Shown piece after piece: positions 47,829 to 61,500 of a stretch of DNA of 64,000 nucleotides (positions are counted from its first letter, which is position 1; each line of letters opens with the position of its first letter). The notes under the pieces are model-generated. The model searched no databases. It was not told the origin of the DNA and saw only the letters and a list, made by a program, of their open reading frames with translations. Source of the DNA: Ptiloglossa arizonensis (lineage: Eukaryota > Arthropoda > Insecta > Hymenoptera > Colletidae); NCBI RefSeq assembly GCF_051014685.1, contig NC_135055.1, forward strand, positions 7,924,001 to 7,988,000, given 5' to 3'. The position numbers and the translations under genes are program-made.

Positions 47829-50800
47829 AAATAAGTTTTAGATTTCAAGTACTAGATTTGGATACTTACCAGAAATTTGATAGTTTATTGATTATGTAAC
47901 AATATATATAGTGTGTGTGTGTAATTATGATGAAAATAATACGACAGACCATTAAACTATACCGTTTATTATTTCATTTTTAAGCACAAGGATAAATCAT
48001 GAACCAGATCATTCATACTACTTACGAAAATGATGTCCTTTAATAGTATACGTGTTTGGAAATACATGCTGTAGAATTATTTATATTTCGGGGTAATTAA
48101 TTCACAACGATTCCACGTAATTGCATGTAAATTATTAATTACTTACCGAATCAATGTTAATTATCTCCGTTAAACGTGAGATTTTCTGACCGCTCTATAG
48201 TTTCCCATCTTTCATCCGATAGTATCGCACAGTTCAATTAGGACATATCACGGAAGACTTAACTCGAGCTTAATTTAAACTTAATTGCTTCTTAAAGCGA
48301 ACAAGGTATTCCCTGGAAAGTTTGAACCTTCGTAACTCCGCGACAATCGGTTAAACTTTATTTAAAAATATTCTGGCGAGACAATTTTCACAAATTTCTA
48401 GAGAATTTTCATCAATATTTACCCAGTTCCTTAAAAATTAACCGTAGTCTCAGCAACGAGTGATAACCGCTCGAAAGAAAGAAATCCTCGAAGGAGGTAA
48501 CTTTTCTTTAAATCATTTCGGACGAGGGTGTTAAAATTTCACCCTTTTGGGCGCGAATTCTAACAGCAACTGATAGTTAATTATATATCAAGACACTCTA
48601 TATATTCCCAAAGTTCCATAATTTTCTCACTTCGCGAAGAATCTTCCATTGTGAGCGAAACGTTCAGCCATAGAACCTCGAGAATGTTTCAGGTTGCGCA
48701 GCGTCGCATTGTAGTCCGGATAACGACTTTCTCACTAAGCTGTGCAACGCTAAACGTATCAAGGTCGAAACTTTCCGTCGATAATCGCTTCCACGGTTCA
48801 TCGAAACTAATTTTAAATCTGTTATCCACCGTGCAGTCGACAATTGGATTGGTCTATTCGGCGAGTGTTATTGTAGCCGACTCTTTAGCGATAGAATCGG
48901 GTATAGTGATTAATTGGAATAATAACGACGAAGCGGAGTCCTCGGCAACGAGATCTTCAGTGAGAAGGACACGTGTGATTCGATCATCTGTAAATTGGCA
49001 CGAGTCAGCGACGCGTGAATGCCAATTAAAATATTGATACTTTCACGGCGCGTCTTTTAATTGGAGGCTGCTGATGCTTCGCCAGTTTAACAATCTGCCG
49101 CGTGGTTGTCTATTTTTCACACAACTTTTTTTCTACTTTCTTACGTACGTTCGAAATTGACGTAAGATTAAATCGTTTCGTATTCAGGTGCAGTGAGAAC
49201 GGTAGAAAAATGCACAATCGAGTCTATCGCTTAAAAGAGGAACAGGTAGCGATTTTTCTCTGGAATTGAGGATTGGATATGTCTCGAATCGTTCTACGAG
49301 GAAATTAGTGAGAGTGAGCGAGACAGAGCATCCAACGAGTGAGTCTCACATTACCAAGGAACTTAAACAGTGATTGGAGAGCTTCTTTACTTGAATCCGG
49401 GGTCAAATTTATGAATTGAAAGCGGGAAATACTGTAGTACTTTTATCTACTAATATGTTGACCAAAATAATTAGACGATCATGATTTTTGAACAATTCGG
49501 GCGGATTGAGCAAATATTTATATTACTTCATTTATTTAACAAGTTCTTTACACCGTCAGAGAATCCATATTTTTGAAAACAAAGTTCACAAAAAGAAAAT
49601 AAATCAGATTCACGACCTGACTCTAAATTATTCGAATAGATAATCTCGATTATTTCACACTTAATTTCATAAATATTTGTGGTAGATAATGCGATATTGT
49701 TTCGTAGTATGAAAGTATAATTCACGGTGATTAAATTTACACACGAATAATAATTATATCTGAGTATACTCTTACAAGTTCGTGTTCCAATTGTTACAGT
49801 ATTCGTATTTCATATTGCTGTATGCATTCTCCTCCATTGATTCCGAACGAATTGCGAAATATTGGAACGAGTTTTCGATATTCGTCTCGCTAAAACGCTG
49901 AACGAATCTGTGCGCAATAAATCACACATTCCGCAGTCAAGAAGCTCCGAAAGTTTTAAACTGGAGGAGTAGATGCAGTAGTTAGGCGATTGCATTCGCA
50001 GGAGTCGAATGGTCCCTGATTCAGGAAGTGTAAACAATAGTTACGGCTTAGCTTGCAAGTTATCCACAATAAAGTTATCGAAACTTTCGTTTTAAAAGTT
50101 TCCGCGTGGCGTCAAGTTCATCCGGAAACAAAAAGTTTCAATGCAAGTGCCATTGTTCGCAGACTTATGAAACTTCTTCAGCGAGGCTAAGGAGTCACTA
50201 TTAAACGATTGGTAATATAAAAAGAGGAGCTTAACCCTTTATGATACAAGTTCTCAGGGATCGTGGAGGAAAACTCTTATATTAAAAACGCCTCGATAGT
50301 TGTTTTCAAATGAAAAGTCGAGCAATCGGTAGACAAATTTTTAATACAAAGTTAATCCGAAACTGACAACACTATACGAATCTTTCACCAAATAACATAT
50401 AAATTTCCTTCACTACGGTCGATGTTTAATCACAATGACGAGAACAAACAAATCTTGCTTTGTAACCGAAGGTTACTCTCGTCAGAAATAAAATAATAAA
50501 TATTATAGTAATAAACGAAGTCAGGTTTTGTAACCAAAAATTTAGCTACGCATTACCTATATTATCTATACTCCCAGGTGTGCGAACGTTTAATAGTAAT
50601 AATAATGATGATCGAAATACAACGATGTCGGTGACTGTGAAATTTTGGAAAAGGTGATCTGCAAAAAAAGAAGTTTATCGTAATATTCATCTCTTTGGAA
50701 GAAATAATTTCTCTGCTTCTTTCTCTTTTGCTTCGTGTCCTTAAAATCAGAAGAAATATTGAAATCATTTCAAACGGAACAACCTGTATTAAAAAAAAAA

Positions 50801-52112
50801 ATTCTCGCTAATTTATTAGCTAACCGATATTAGGTAAAACCTATCACGCCTGTACGGATTAGAATTCAACCTATTTTGCTGCCAGTCTCGATCCAGTCGT
50901 ACAGATCGTACCATTGCATCGACATTCATTTCGATATCAATTCGTAGTCAATTTTCGCGTATAAGAAACAGGGGGTATGAGACAAAACGAGAACCAGTCA
51001 ATTATCATATAAGTCGGTCGTCCGATAGCCAAGTTCTGGCCACGTGTGTCGAGCGAAACGAATGGATCTGATACACGCTGGCACTTTCGAGTCAACCGAT
51101 AATATCGCGCGCATAGAAACAGCGTTACACACACGTCCCCCTTTGCCCCCTCTGCCCCCCTCGAACGCAAAAATTCTCGAGCGTCATGCGACGTTGCGCA
51201 CCGATTTGCCTCTATTTTCCTCCACATTTTTAGTTCCACGCTTCTTTCACGACCGATAACACGAAATCGGCTGCAGGATACGAGAAAACAGAATTCACAG
51301 ATTGCGCATCAATCGTCGAGGATCGATATCCCTTCCCAAACACTCGATGTTAGGTTAACATAGGCAAAAATATATGTATCGATTTAGATTCTTTTCATTT
51401 TCTGTAATCTGTCATTGCAATAGTTGAAGTTTACTTTTTTTTTTAACGAAGTAAAAGTAATTTATTCAATTCTTGACTGTGTCGTAGCGAAGTGCTCATA
51501 GTACACTTCGTATTCGTAGATCATTTTTACGTTGATAAGGTTCTAATGGAGATTTGGTAACTTTGAAGAGGTACTATTTCGAACCAAGACCTTTTAAATG
51601 ATACATGTGTTGTCTACTTTAGGGTACCTGCTCAGAGTGATGTAGCTGCCAGAAAATTTCCCTCGTTCTCTTAAATATTAACGTCTTTATTAAACAAAAT
51701 CTGCAATATTCTCATGGAATGAAATACACGAAGATCGAGCTTCGGAAAATGGATGTAAAATATTCCAATAAACGTTGTACGATTAATTCTACATCGAAAG
51801 TTTGTTGCTGTCGAATCTTACCAAAATTGAATGACCGATTGATATTTAGTAGTTATTGTTTATCGTCAGAATATAATTTTGTAACAAATTAAAGAAAAGT
51901 AATTTTTATTTTACTCGTAGATATCATTAAATAGTTTGCGATATAATTTCCCTTCTGTTGATTCTGAATTCTTGTTTCTTAAATGTAACATTTATATAGT
52001 ATTCACTCACCCTTGTACTATGTTCTTCGCTGAAAGGCTTGACATAGAAAATGCCCCGAATATATGGAAAAAATATGGAAGCATTCAGTCGTTATTAGTA
52101 TATCTTTCATTA
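47829..52112. other. 4.3 kb without a recognised gene
   Basis: AT-rich with a short GT run at 47912-47922. The 128-codon plus frame at 48651-49037 is rich in S, R and T without domain or membrane pattern and is not supported as a gene. Confidence 0.5.
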
Positions 52113-52254
52113 TATTGGATTGTTTGGATAGTCACTTCGTTTTCCAAAATGGAGAATACACAATTTAATAAAATGTTTGTACGCTCTAAAAAAAATCGTG
52201 TTTCATTTTCACCAAAAAAAAAAAAAATGAAATGACTGTCCGAACAACCTGATA
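52113..52254. mobile_element. mariner-like miniature element, second family, copy 4
   Basis: TATTGGATTGTTTGGATAGTC at the left and AAATGACTGTCCGAACAACC then TGATA at the right. Interior has TTCGTTTTCCAAAATGGAGA and TTTCACCAAAAAA followed by a long A run. Same internal orientation as the copy at 42585. Confidence 0.8.
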
Positions 52255-53302
52255 GAAATTATAGGGTTAAATGAAATACACGACGCACAAAATATAGGGA
52301 AATTTCTCAAAGAAAGCTGTGACAGATTTTCTCGAAACTCCCTGTAGGTTCTAGTTCTCGAACCATGTTCAAATTCCGCAGCGCACAGTTTTCTTCTTTT
52401 CCCGAATCGATTCCAGCTGTTAGATCGAGGTCGTGCGTTCAATGGCGTAGAAACAGTCGCGAGGCGATAAACTCCCTGCTAATGGAACCGATCTGTGTCG
52501 GAAACCCGTTCGCTAATTGAGTCACGCCGATCGAACGGGATTTCTCCCAAATTCGCGGGCGTAAGAAACGAAAGGTACGCGCGCCAGATCCGATTGGGAC
52601 ATGTTGTACAAACGAGCGAGCGTAAAGGGAGAGGGGCTGTGGAAACATTGATACCCGATCGATCGCGAGGTCAGTTTCACCGCTGAAATACTTTCGGCTC
52701 GACCGGTGCTTCGACTTGATCCCCAGCAATTGAAGTGTCCCTCGAGTACATGGACGAAATGAACGCGGAATCGTCGATTCTCGTCGATTAAATTGAAATT
52801 CAAACTAGCCGCGTTCGAATCCTCAAGGAGTTCGTTAAGTAGTCTTCTTCTCTCGCCGTGAAAGTATGGTGACAGCCACCAGGCTCTTTCTCCCACTTGT
52901 CGTTTTCATTTTCTCTTCCCTCCGAGTTGCGCAGAAAATTCGCCTCTTGGCTGAGTTGTGAATTTTTGTTTGTAAAAAGACAAAATGTACCGTCGTTTTA
53001 GGAGTAGTATTCGTTTCCATGATTCTGTTTGCGTTGGGTATACCGGATTACGTTGGACACAAGTTGGAGAGTAATTTGTGGCACGATACAGGGAAAGATG
53101 ATTCTTTGGGACGAATAAAGAATGTAAAATAGAATTTTCCGGTCCCGTTTTCAAGAAAATGGTCTCTGAAAGTTATCGTGCGCCAGTGCAATTAATAAAG
53201 TGTGTTGGGAATTATTATTAAAGTATATTATATTTGAAGGGATTATTCGGTATCTTTTAAGAACGTTCGAAAGAGTGACCAACGATGACAATAGAGTTTA
53301 TT
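52255..53302. other. no gene seen
   Basis: The 52440-52900 part is CpG-rich and open on both strands (52522-52896 minus, 124 codons), without domain support. Confidence 0.45.
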
Positions 53303-55230
53303 GGCGAGAAGATTGTCAAGTACTTCTACGGATAATTCTTCTTGATTTTTCTAAAGTTGGAATACTAGAAACAAATATACGACTACACTGAAAAGAATTA
53401 AATGTAAAAGAAAAGAAATTCTATATAATAAGAGAAGGACAAGGAGCAATAACACTATCCGACACGATTTTTGCCTTCCAATAACTAGTGGGTGATTGTA
53501 GAGCCACACTCTCCAAGAAAGAATTCGAAAATCGAATAGTTGTATCACCACCAGACTTTGAAAAACATGAATTCTTGTAAAAACCCAGAATTCGCCGGAT
53601 ACTCTAATTCAGGATCTTGCAAAGGGAATATAAGCACAGCAGGTAAAGAAAGAAAGATACTGAATTCATTTCGTATAAGTTTCATACATTCTCACGCGTT
53701 ACAAAACTGTTCAATATCGCAATAGAACATTCCAAATTCGCAGCCAATTAGCTCGGTACTACTCGTGACGAAGAATCATCGTTCGTCGCGAGTAATACCG
53801 ATTACAAGATCTCACCACGTGGAGGTTGTTGCGAGCGAAGACCCGGAGGGAGATAGATGGAATCAAAGTTCCATCGATCTCCCTCGACACGCGGTACAAA
53901 CGAAATTACTAAACCGAGGAGATGGGAGGAATCAAAGTTCCTTCGATCGTCTCGTTTAGTTCCGTCGAGCAATTACATTATGGGAAAAATGAGGCAAAAT
54001 TAGAAAATACGCGAGGCGAACCGTGCAGTTGGTCCTACTGGGTCCATCCCGTTTCCCCTCTGTGGTTCCGATTCCAGAGAAAACGAACGACGCCTACCAC
54101 TCCCCTAGAGGAGTGCCCCGTTTCTCCATCTTTACGACGAGAGGGTCTTATTTTGGAGGCTTTCGCAGGGACCGGCAAAAATGCCTGCTCCTGTGCTCGC
54201 AACATGCCCCCTCTGGAAGCGGACACACCGGAAGAGACGGTGATAGACCGTTCGGACTACTTACACGGCCGGCCACTTGCTTGTACAAGAAGCAGTGGTG
54301 ACCGGACTGAGGAACGAGGAAGCGAGCAAAATTAAGCTAAAGATTGGATAATTGCTTGGCAGATCACACCCTTAAAACTAACTTATTCTAACTGCAGAGA
54401 TAGAAGGAATCAATGTTCCTTCGATCGTCTCGTTTAGTTCCGTCGAGCAATTACATTATGGAAAAATGAGGCAAAATTGGGAAATACGAGACGCGAATCG
54501 TGCAGTTGGGCCTACTGGGTCGGTCCCGTTTGCCCGTGGTGGGCCCGATTCGAGAGGAGCGGGCCATTTCTCCACAACTTCGCGCCATGAGACACAATTT
54601 ACGAAGGATCACAGAAGAGAGGGTCTTCTCCAGATCGGTGACTTCCACAGAGACAGAGGTAAAGCCTTCCTCTGTGTTCGCAACATCTTCCTCTGGAAAC
54701 GCACGCACCAGAAGAAACGGCGATCGACCGTCCTTCTCTTATTATATAGAATTTTTTTTTTGTTAATTGGCTGCGAATTTGGAATATTGTATTACGATAT
54801 CGAAAAGTTTTGTAACGCGTGAGAATGTATGAAAGTTATACGAAATGAATTCACCGCGAGTAATTCCAGTATCTTTCTTTCTTTACCTGCTTTGCTTATA
54901 TTCCCTTTGCAAGATCCTGAATTAGAGTATGCGGGGAATTCTGGGTTTTTACAAGAATTCGTGTTTTTCGAAGTCTAGTGGTGATACAACTATTCGATTT
55001 TCGAATTCTTTCTCGGAGAGTGTGGCTCTACAATCACCCACTAGTTATTGGAAGGCAAAAATCGTGTCGGATAGTGTTATTGCTTCTTGTCCTTCTCTTA
55101 TTATATAGAATTTCTTTTCTTTCACATTTAATTCTTTTCAGTGTGGTCGTATATTTGTTTCTACTTAGTATTCCAACTTTAGAAAAATCAAGAAGAATTA
55201 TCTGTAGAAGTACTTGACAATCTTTTCGCC
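53303..55230. mobile_element. foldback-like structure with about 450-bp inverted arms
   Basis: Left arm 53303-53750 and right arm 54763-55230 are inverted copies. The left begins GGCGAGAAGATTGTCAAGTA and ends TTCGCAGCCAATTA; the right is their reverse complement, with few differences. The arms share a frame for MVIQLFDFRIL and a leucine-rich run, on opposite strands, but I do not think it is a gene. The roughly 1-kb centre contains a direct duplication: TTCCTTCGATCGTCTCGTTT at 53939 and 54416, each followed by AGTTCCGTCGAGCAATTACA and a CAGTTGG-CCTACTGGGTC segment. The right arm ends beside CACGGCCGGTCACTTGCT-like sequence that is repeated from 54266. No transposase recognised. Confidence 0.65.
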
Positions 55231-55806
55231 TACACGGCCGGTCACTTGCTCGTACAGAAGCAGTGGTGACCGGAGTGAGAAACGATGAAGCGAGGAAAAA
55301 TAAGCTATTAATTTCATAATTGTTAGGCAGAGTACAGACATTCGTACACGGTGGCCTTACAACTAACTCAGTCCAAGATTAAAATTAAACTAGAGATCCC
55401 ATGGTGGCTGCGATGAGAGTCCTCTTCTTTCTTCTTTCTTCTTTCTTCTGTCTTCCAATAGACCTAACTAGGAGAAATAGATTCAGAAACGATAAATATG
55501 AGATTAGTCAAGGCATGGTAGAAAATTTGGCACAGTAAACAATGATGTACACGATATAAATTGAGAGGCAGACAAATTTTAGACGCAATATAAAAATAGA
55601 GAACGGAAAATAATCAAAGTAACAAGAAATATTCGCAACAAAGGAGAAATGAAATTGATTAGTGGTTAAATACAGTAATGCAGTAACAAAGAAAATAAAC
55701 GAAACGGTGACGAAAAAATAAACACGGAAAAACAAGTACAAATCAAAATCAGAGAACAAATGAAATAAATGAAGCAAACGAACAAAATTAAAAAAAAAAA
55801 ATTAAA
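55231..55806. other. spacer with direct repeat and purine-rich tract
   Basis: 55231-55310 repeats 54263-54340 (AGAAGCAGTGGTGACCGGA, then GAAGCGAG-AAAA-TAAGCTA). It is followed by TTTCTTC repeats at 55425-55450 and a purine-rich tract at 55530-55800. No gene supported. Confidence 0.55.
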
Positions 55807-56055
55807 CTAATTGGCTGCGAATTTGGAATATTGTATTACGATATTGAAAAGTTTTGCAACGCGTGAGAATGTATGAAAGTTATACGAAATGAATTCACCG
55901 CGAGTAACTGCAATATCGTTTTTTCTTTACCTGCTTCGCTTATATTTCCTTTGCAAGATCCTAAATTACAGTATCCGGCAAATTGAAACTTTTTTCTACC
56001 TTCCAATAACAATTCCAATCTTTGTGGAACCACACTTCCCAAACAAGAATCTGGA
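55807..56055 (+). repeat. third, partial copy of the foldback arm
   Basis: Same orientation as the right arm 54763-55230. Begins CTAATTGGCTGCGAATTTGG and continues CGTGAGAATGTATGAAAGTT and TTGCAAGATCCTAAATTA. It becomes diverged past 55985, and the last stretch (ACCACACTTCCCAAACAAGAA) only resembles the arm. Confidence 0.75.
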
Positions 56056-57299
56056 AGCCGAATTACTGTATCAATCTCAGTATTACATGAAAAGTAAAAA
56101 GCGTTGGAAAGTTCTAATTAGTCTTTAAAAATAGAGAAGGTGTTTCTCGAATATAATAGTATATAATTTATGAATTATTTTTGATCCTGAATGGTTAGAA
56201 ATTAACGTCAAGGTTTCTCTGCAATGTCTTCACATTTTTGTGAAAGGCTTGACGAATCGTCGAAGAAATTAATCTAATGGCATGTCTGTTACGTGAAAAT
56301 ACATTAATAAGTAAATAGATTATGGAATCGTATATAGATATTAGAATTTAATTTCGGTTATCCATTTCTTACCATTAGAGTAAATTATTGACGCCTTTCC
56401 CTAGGATTGGGTATTAGTGAACGTACGATGCAATTACGGATAACGTTCTACGCGCGATTGTGCAACCGTAAATTGCAAGGAAAAACTGATATGGCTGATG
56501 ATTATTGAAAATGAAACATGATCGAGAAACAGTTCATGCTGTTTGGCAGGAAACGGATCGATAAATCAGATTTTATGAAACGTGACCAAGACGATGCAAC
56601 AGAAGATGCCGAAGCCAATGTCCGAATTACAGGTTGCGTTACAAATTGAACAAAGGTTAATACAATGGAAATTATAAAAGAAAATATTTCTATAGCACAC
56701 GCAATATACAAGTCGGAAACAAAGTCGATGTAATGAATAATATTTTGACGTGTATGCAATAATAACATTCTTTTTATTGCGCACTTGTTATTTTATTATA
56801 GAAATATTTTTAAAAAGTACGTATTTATGTTGAATTAATCAATTATTCTATTACATACTCTCAACAGATATTAATTATGTGTTACAGTAGATATTGTATG
56901 CAAAATCTCTCTTTCTACTTGCTATACATAGTGATAATTATTACTAATGTCAAGAAATTTGATTTCCATACGAAGTGCCTTAAACTGGGAATAGCATACG
57001 AATTGTAGATTAGTATAATTAGTTGAAAGTAATTAATCATTCTCTATTTCAGCATTTGTACGATGTTAATCTTCATTGTAACAAAAGGCAAAGAAAAAGT
57101 AAAATCGTACATGGATATTGTTTCCTTCTTATTAAACGAATTATGAAGCATCTGATCAAATTTAATTGAGTCACGTATTCAGCAATTTGTAGTAATAGTG
57201 TAACTGTAAGAACAGAACTAATTTGAGAAACGTGTTTCAGCATCGTAGCACGCTTTCATTTTGTAAATAATGATAATACAGAGCTCTCGATGCAATTTT
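56056..57299. other. no gene seen
   Basis: AT-rich unique DNA without supported frames. Confidence 0.5.
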
Positions 57300-57322
57300 A
57301 ACACTAGAACTACCGACAGATT
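57299..57322 (+). mobile_element. possible piggyBac-type miniature element end
   Basis: TTAACACTAGAACTACCGAC has the TTAA target-site form and a terminal sequence of the kind seen in insect piggyBac-like miniature elements. I could not find the matching inverted end within the next 2 kb, so it may be a solo or broken end, or the left edge of the inverted-repeat structure just downstream. Confidence 0.3.
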
Positions 57323-57440
57323 TCATAATATTAAGGTATACTTTATATATATATCTAAAAGAAAATCAATCGATTAGGAAAAAGAAGAATTTATCAAATT
57401 GATCGCATACGTAAAATAAAAAAAAACGTAACGTCTTCTA

Positions 57441-58565
57441 TTGGATTATGATTTTAATGAAGATTTAGGCGAACCAAGTTTCGAAATTATTCGAAACAAT
57501 TTTCGTTAAGGCTGTGAATAAATTTAACATTACGATTATTTATGAGAAATGAGTAATTTTGTATTGCAATCATTTTATTACAAATATATTCAAGTTCGTT
57601 GAAGAGGAACTCTGTTTTCCATGGAAAACATGCCATGGAATTTAAACTAAATTTTACTATGAAAACAGTTGGAACCAGTCATTTCGACTGGTTGGTAAAT
57701 CTAATGTTAATAACCATTTTTACTACTCAAACACTTCATTGATGATATAATGAAACTAACCAGTCCCCTCTGTAATTAGATCCGAACGTTGCAAAAATTG
57801 TTCTTTACTTTCAATATATATTTATTCGCTCCATATTCGATAACGTATGAACACTATCTATACGTTGAAAAATGGGTACCGTTATTTTTCAACTGACTTT
57901 CAGTAATAATACGATTAAAACTTTTCCCACAAAATTCTACAAAAATGGTAAAACTCCGCAGTGATGTTTGAATACGTTACAGACTGTTGCATGTGCAACC
58001 TATTTAAAAGTTAAATCTGTTTCTACGCGCATTACATAATGCTTGTATCGCGTATAAGTGTCCTCCACGTGACGGTACAACTCGCGAAAGCTGATAACAA
58101 TGAACACCGACCACACACAGAACTTCCATAATTCCGCGTTCAATGAAGAATCATCTTTGGATGACACAAAAGAATGCGTCACATTCAGAAGTAATTTAAC
58201 TTCAACTCGTCAGACTAGTCGCAGGCTGCTAATAAAATTTTATACGGGGAATGAAAACTGAAATTGTTTCGGTATTGGTAATTTTTCATTTAAAGTAATT
58301 ACGAGTCATAAAATGCTCATAAAATTACAACTAAAACCAAAGTTAGCGAGTTTAACCGGTAAGCATTTAAAATAAAAAATGTTTTCTACCTCCAGTGTCC
58401 TCTTCAACGAATTTGAACATATTTCTAGGAAAATGATTGCAATATAAAATTACTCGTTTCTCATAAATAATCGTAATGTTAAATTTATTCACAGCCTTAA
58501 CGAAAATTGTTTCGAATAATTTCGAAATTTGGTTCGCCTAAATCTTCATTAGAATCATAATCCAA
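57441..58565. mobile_element. inverted-repeat structure with about 170-bp arms
   Basis: Left arm 57441-57610 and right arm 58397-58565 are inverted copies. Left begins TTGGATTATGATTTTAATGA and has GGCGAACCAAGTTTCGAAAT and GTTGAAGAGGAAC; right ends AGAATCATAATCCAA. The arms differ by scattered substitutions. The 786-base centre has no recognisable frame. Probably a non-autonomous DNA element or a foldback remnant. Confidence 0.65.
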
Positions 58566-61500
58566 ATGATATTTACGCACATTTGCGACAAAGTACGTAA
58601 CTTTCCAATCCTTTTATTTCAAAATTTCATCTCGAAAATAAATCCGGATTGTAAAATAAACACGTGACGCAAACTTAACGTAATGTTCGATCCACTTCCA
58701 CCGCTACACTTCTGGACATCATCATTCATTATCTTATAATTTACCTCCGAAGTTGCGACAAGTGTTTATTTCTTAATTCTGATTTATCCCAAAGATGCTC
58801 CCGAAATAGAGACCACAAGCGTTCAATTTGTTTTCGCCAAGACTTGAACAATCTCTATCCAAACGTCGAACCGATGTTCATCGATCAATTCATTGATCCA
58901 TCGTGTTGAATCGATAAATCCTTTTATCGAAACTGACCGTAAGTTTTCTCGTGTCGTCTAATACGGCCACGTTTATAAATCTCTAATTGTCAAGGTCAAC
59001 GACCTGGTCCTGCTTCCTGAAAGTCCTCGTGTTCGCGATCGAAAAGCGCCGCGCAACTTTACAAAGCCTGTTCGTCAAGTTTCCGACGAATAGGGGACAA
59101 GCTTCGTTAAGCTCGACAATGATTTGTCCGAATTACCGGGTAACGGGCTCGCAATTAAAGTTACTCGGTTATGAGTAGCGCGGAGTTTGTTTGCCTACTC
59201 GTGACGGCCGTGATCGTCAATCGTGTCCCGTTCTCCGCGTTTCCCCATTTATTCGAACGTGCCGCTCTTTATTCATGGCGGGTCGGGGAAACAGTGCGTA
59301 CGTTACCTAGATGACCGCGGCTTGTCCAGCCGAGCGTAGACAGTGAAAGTACTCGTGATACGTGAAACGTGGAATTGTGTACGTGATCGGAAAATTTTGA
59401 CATTTAGAGGCGAACGTGACTTTGCCCTTTCGCTCGCTCGCTCGCTCGCTCGTTAGAGCTCCGCTCGCTGCTGGTGGTCTTCTTTCTCTTTTCTTTCCGA
59501 CGAGCGGCTTCAGAGTCGTGCGATTTGCTCGCCTTAACCCTTTTAATGTCACTCGGACGATCTGTCGACTCACGCTAACGCGTTTTCCGTTGTTTCTCGG
59601 GGATTATCGGGGAGGGTGTCCCAGACGCGTTTTTTTCAAATTTTAATTTACCGGGGAGGAGAAACCGTAATTTTGAGTATATTTTTAACGTTTCGAATTT
59701 TGTATCCTCTTTGATAAATGTGACGACCGAAAATAAATCTAAGGAGGGAAACTTTTGCAAATATTGATAATGCAGAAAGACGAATGAAACGAAAGTGCAA
59801 AATATTGAATAAGCACGTAGGTGTCTTTTTTGAACGAAGAATAAATTGAATAAACTTTTCGCAGAATTAATAACGCAAAAGATGAAAGAAACGAAAGAGT
59901 AAAATATTGAGTAAGTACATGGTTGTCTCTTTTAAATGGAGAATAAGTTTAATTAAATTTTGCCAATACAGAATCAAGTCAACCGGAAGTGCAAGGATTG
60001 AATAGGATTGAAAGGTTTTTATATACAATCTACACAGGTTCTACGAACGAAAAGTCTAAAAAATGAAAATTTTCTCTGTTCGAGTTTGTATTTTCGTCTC
60101 TGAAGAATAAAGATATTCCTCTCTTCCTCTTCCAAAAAGAATCAAACGTATTATAAAAGCCGATCGTACGGGTTACGTGTATTTCAAATACCAAAAATAC
60201 AAATTCAAGTCACACTTAATAGCGAAGGAACGAAAACGAAACAAACTTGAGAAAAGTTCGTAAAAAATTGGCATATTTAACAAAATGGTAAGACCATTGT
60301 TGATTCAGCCATGTTTAATATATCCGCGGCAATATTAAAAGCAATGAAATCACGAGTACGTTGTTATCGACGATAAAAACATTCCACCTTTGGAATCCAT
60401 TATCGTTAAAACATTTGAACTCTTGGAAATTTCCAACATAACCTCAAAACTCGAGAACTCCGGAAACGTTTAATCAGAATTACCAACGGTAGAAGCATAA
60501 CTGTTCGAGAATCGCAAGACGCGAGATCGAGTTCCCTGTTTGTTAATAGTAATCGCTGAATATTAGGATTCCCAGTAGATGAGCCAAGCGACCATCGTGT
60601 TAATTGCTTTTCCACTCGAAAAATCACTTTCGATCATCGTTCAGGGACTGTCGTCACCGATCGGGCTCGTTAATGCTTCGATCGGTGGCTGAGTAATTAG
60701 GCGAGTAGATTTTGGCGGGAACGCGATAATAAACCGGAGTAATCGACAACGTGTACTTGGATTCGGTAATAAACATTTGCCCAGTTAGAAATTACAAACG
60801 TCGACAACGGAAACTTGTAACTCAAAGATTTCGGGGAACAAACTATTTTGATATTGCAAATTTTGCAACGACACAAAAGTGTGCTCCATATTTTAGAAAA
60901 ACGCATCTCGTTTTTTCTCGAGTAAAATTAATCGGCCGTTCAAGGTCACATGGTCATGCGACGCTCCGCCATTTTGATTTTCATAAACGAAAGTTTATAA
61001 TAGGGATGATCGCTTTCTAGCCGGAAACAGGTGCGACATGTTCGATTCAAAGAGTACAAACAAATCCTAGAATAGCCGGGGCTGAATTACAAACTTGGGA
61101 AAGATTAGGTTAACTTCGTCAGTGGTTCTCAACCGAGTTTGTGGATGGTGAAAACAGACGAGTGCGAACGATGAAATTTTATTTTTATCCTATACTTTTT
61201 TTTATCCAATAATTAGATATCATAATATTTAATTATCGACGTCCCAGTACGAAGAAGAAGTTACATATTTTTGATCGGTGAATAGTGTTTCACTCGACGT
61301 TTTTAATTTCTGTTCGAACCAACGCCTTCTTCCCTGTTGTATAACAAATTACGATATATAGTACCCTGAATAATCGATACGGATATTTCGAATTAGAATA
61401 TTTTGTAGTAACGATGAACGATAAATACTGATCACTGTATAATGCTACAGATTTCAAAGAATTAACTTCATTAGTAACGCTTCGAAGAATCGCTTTGTTA

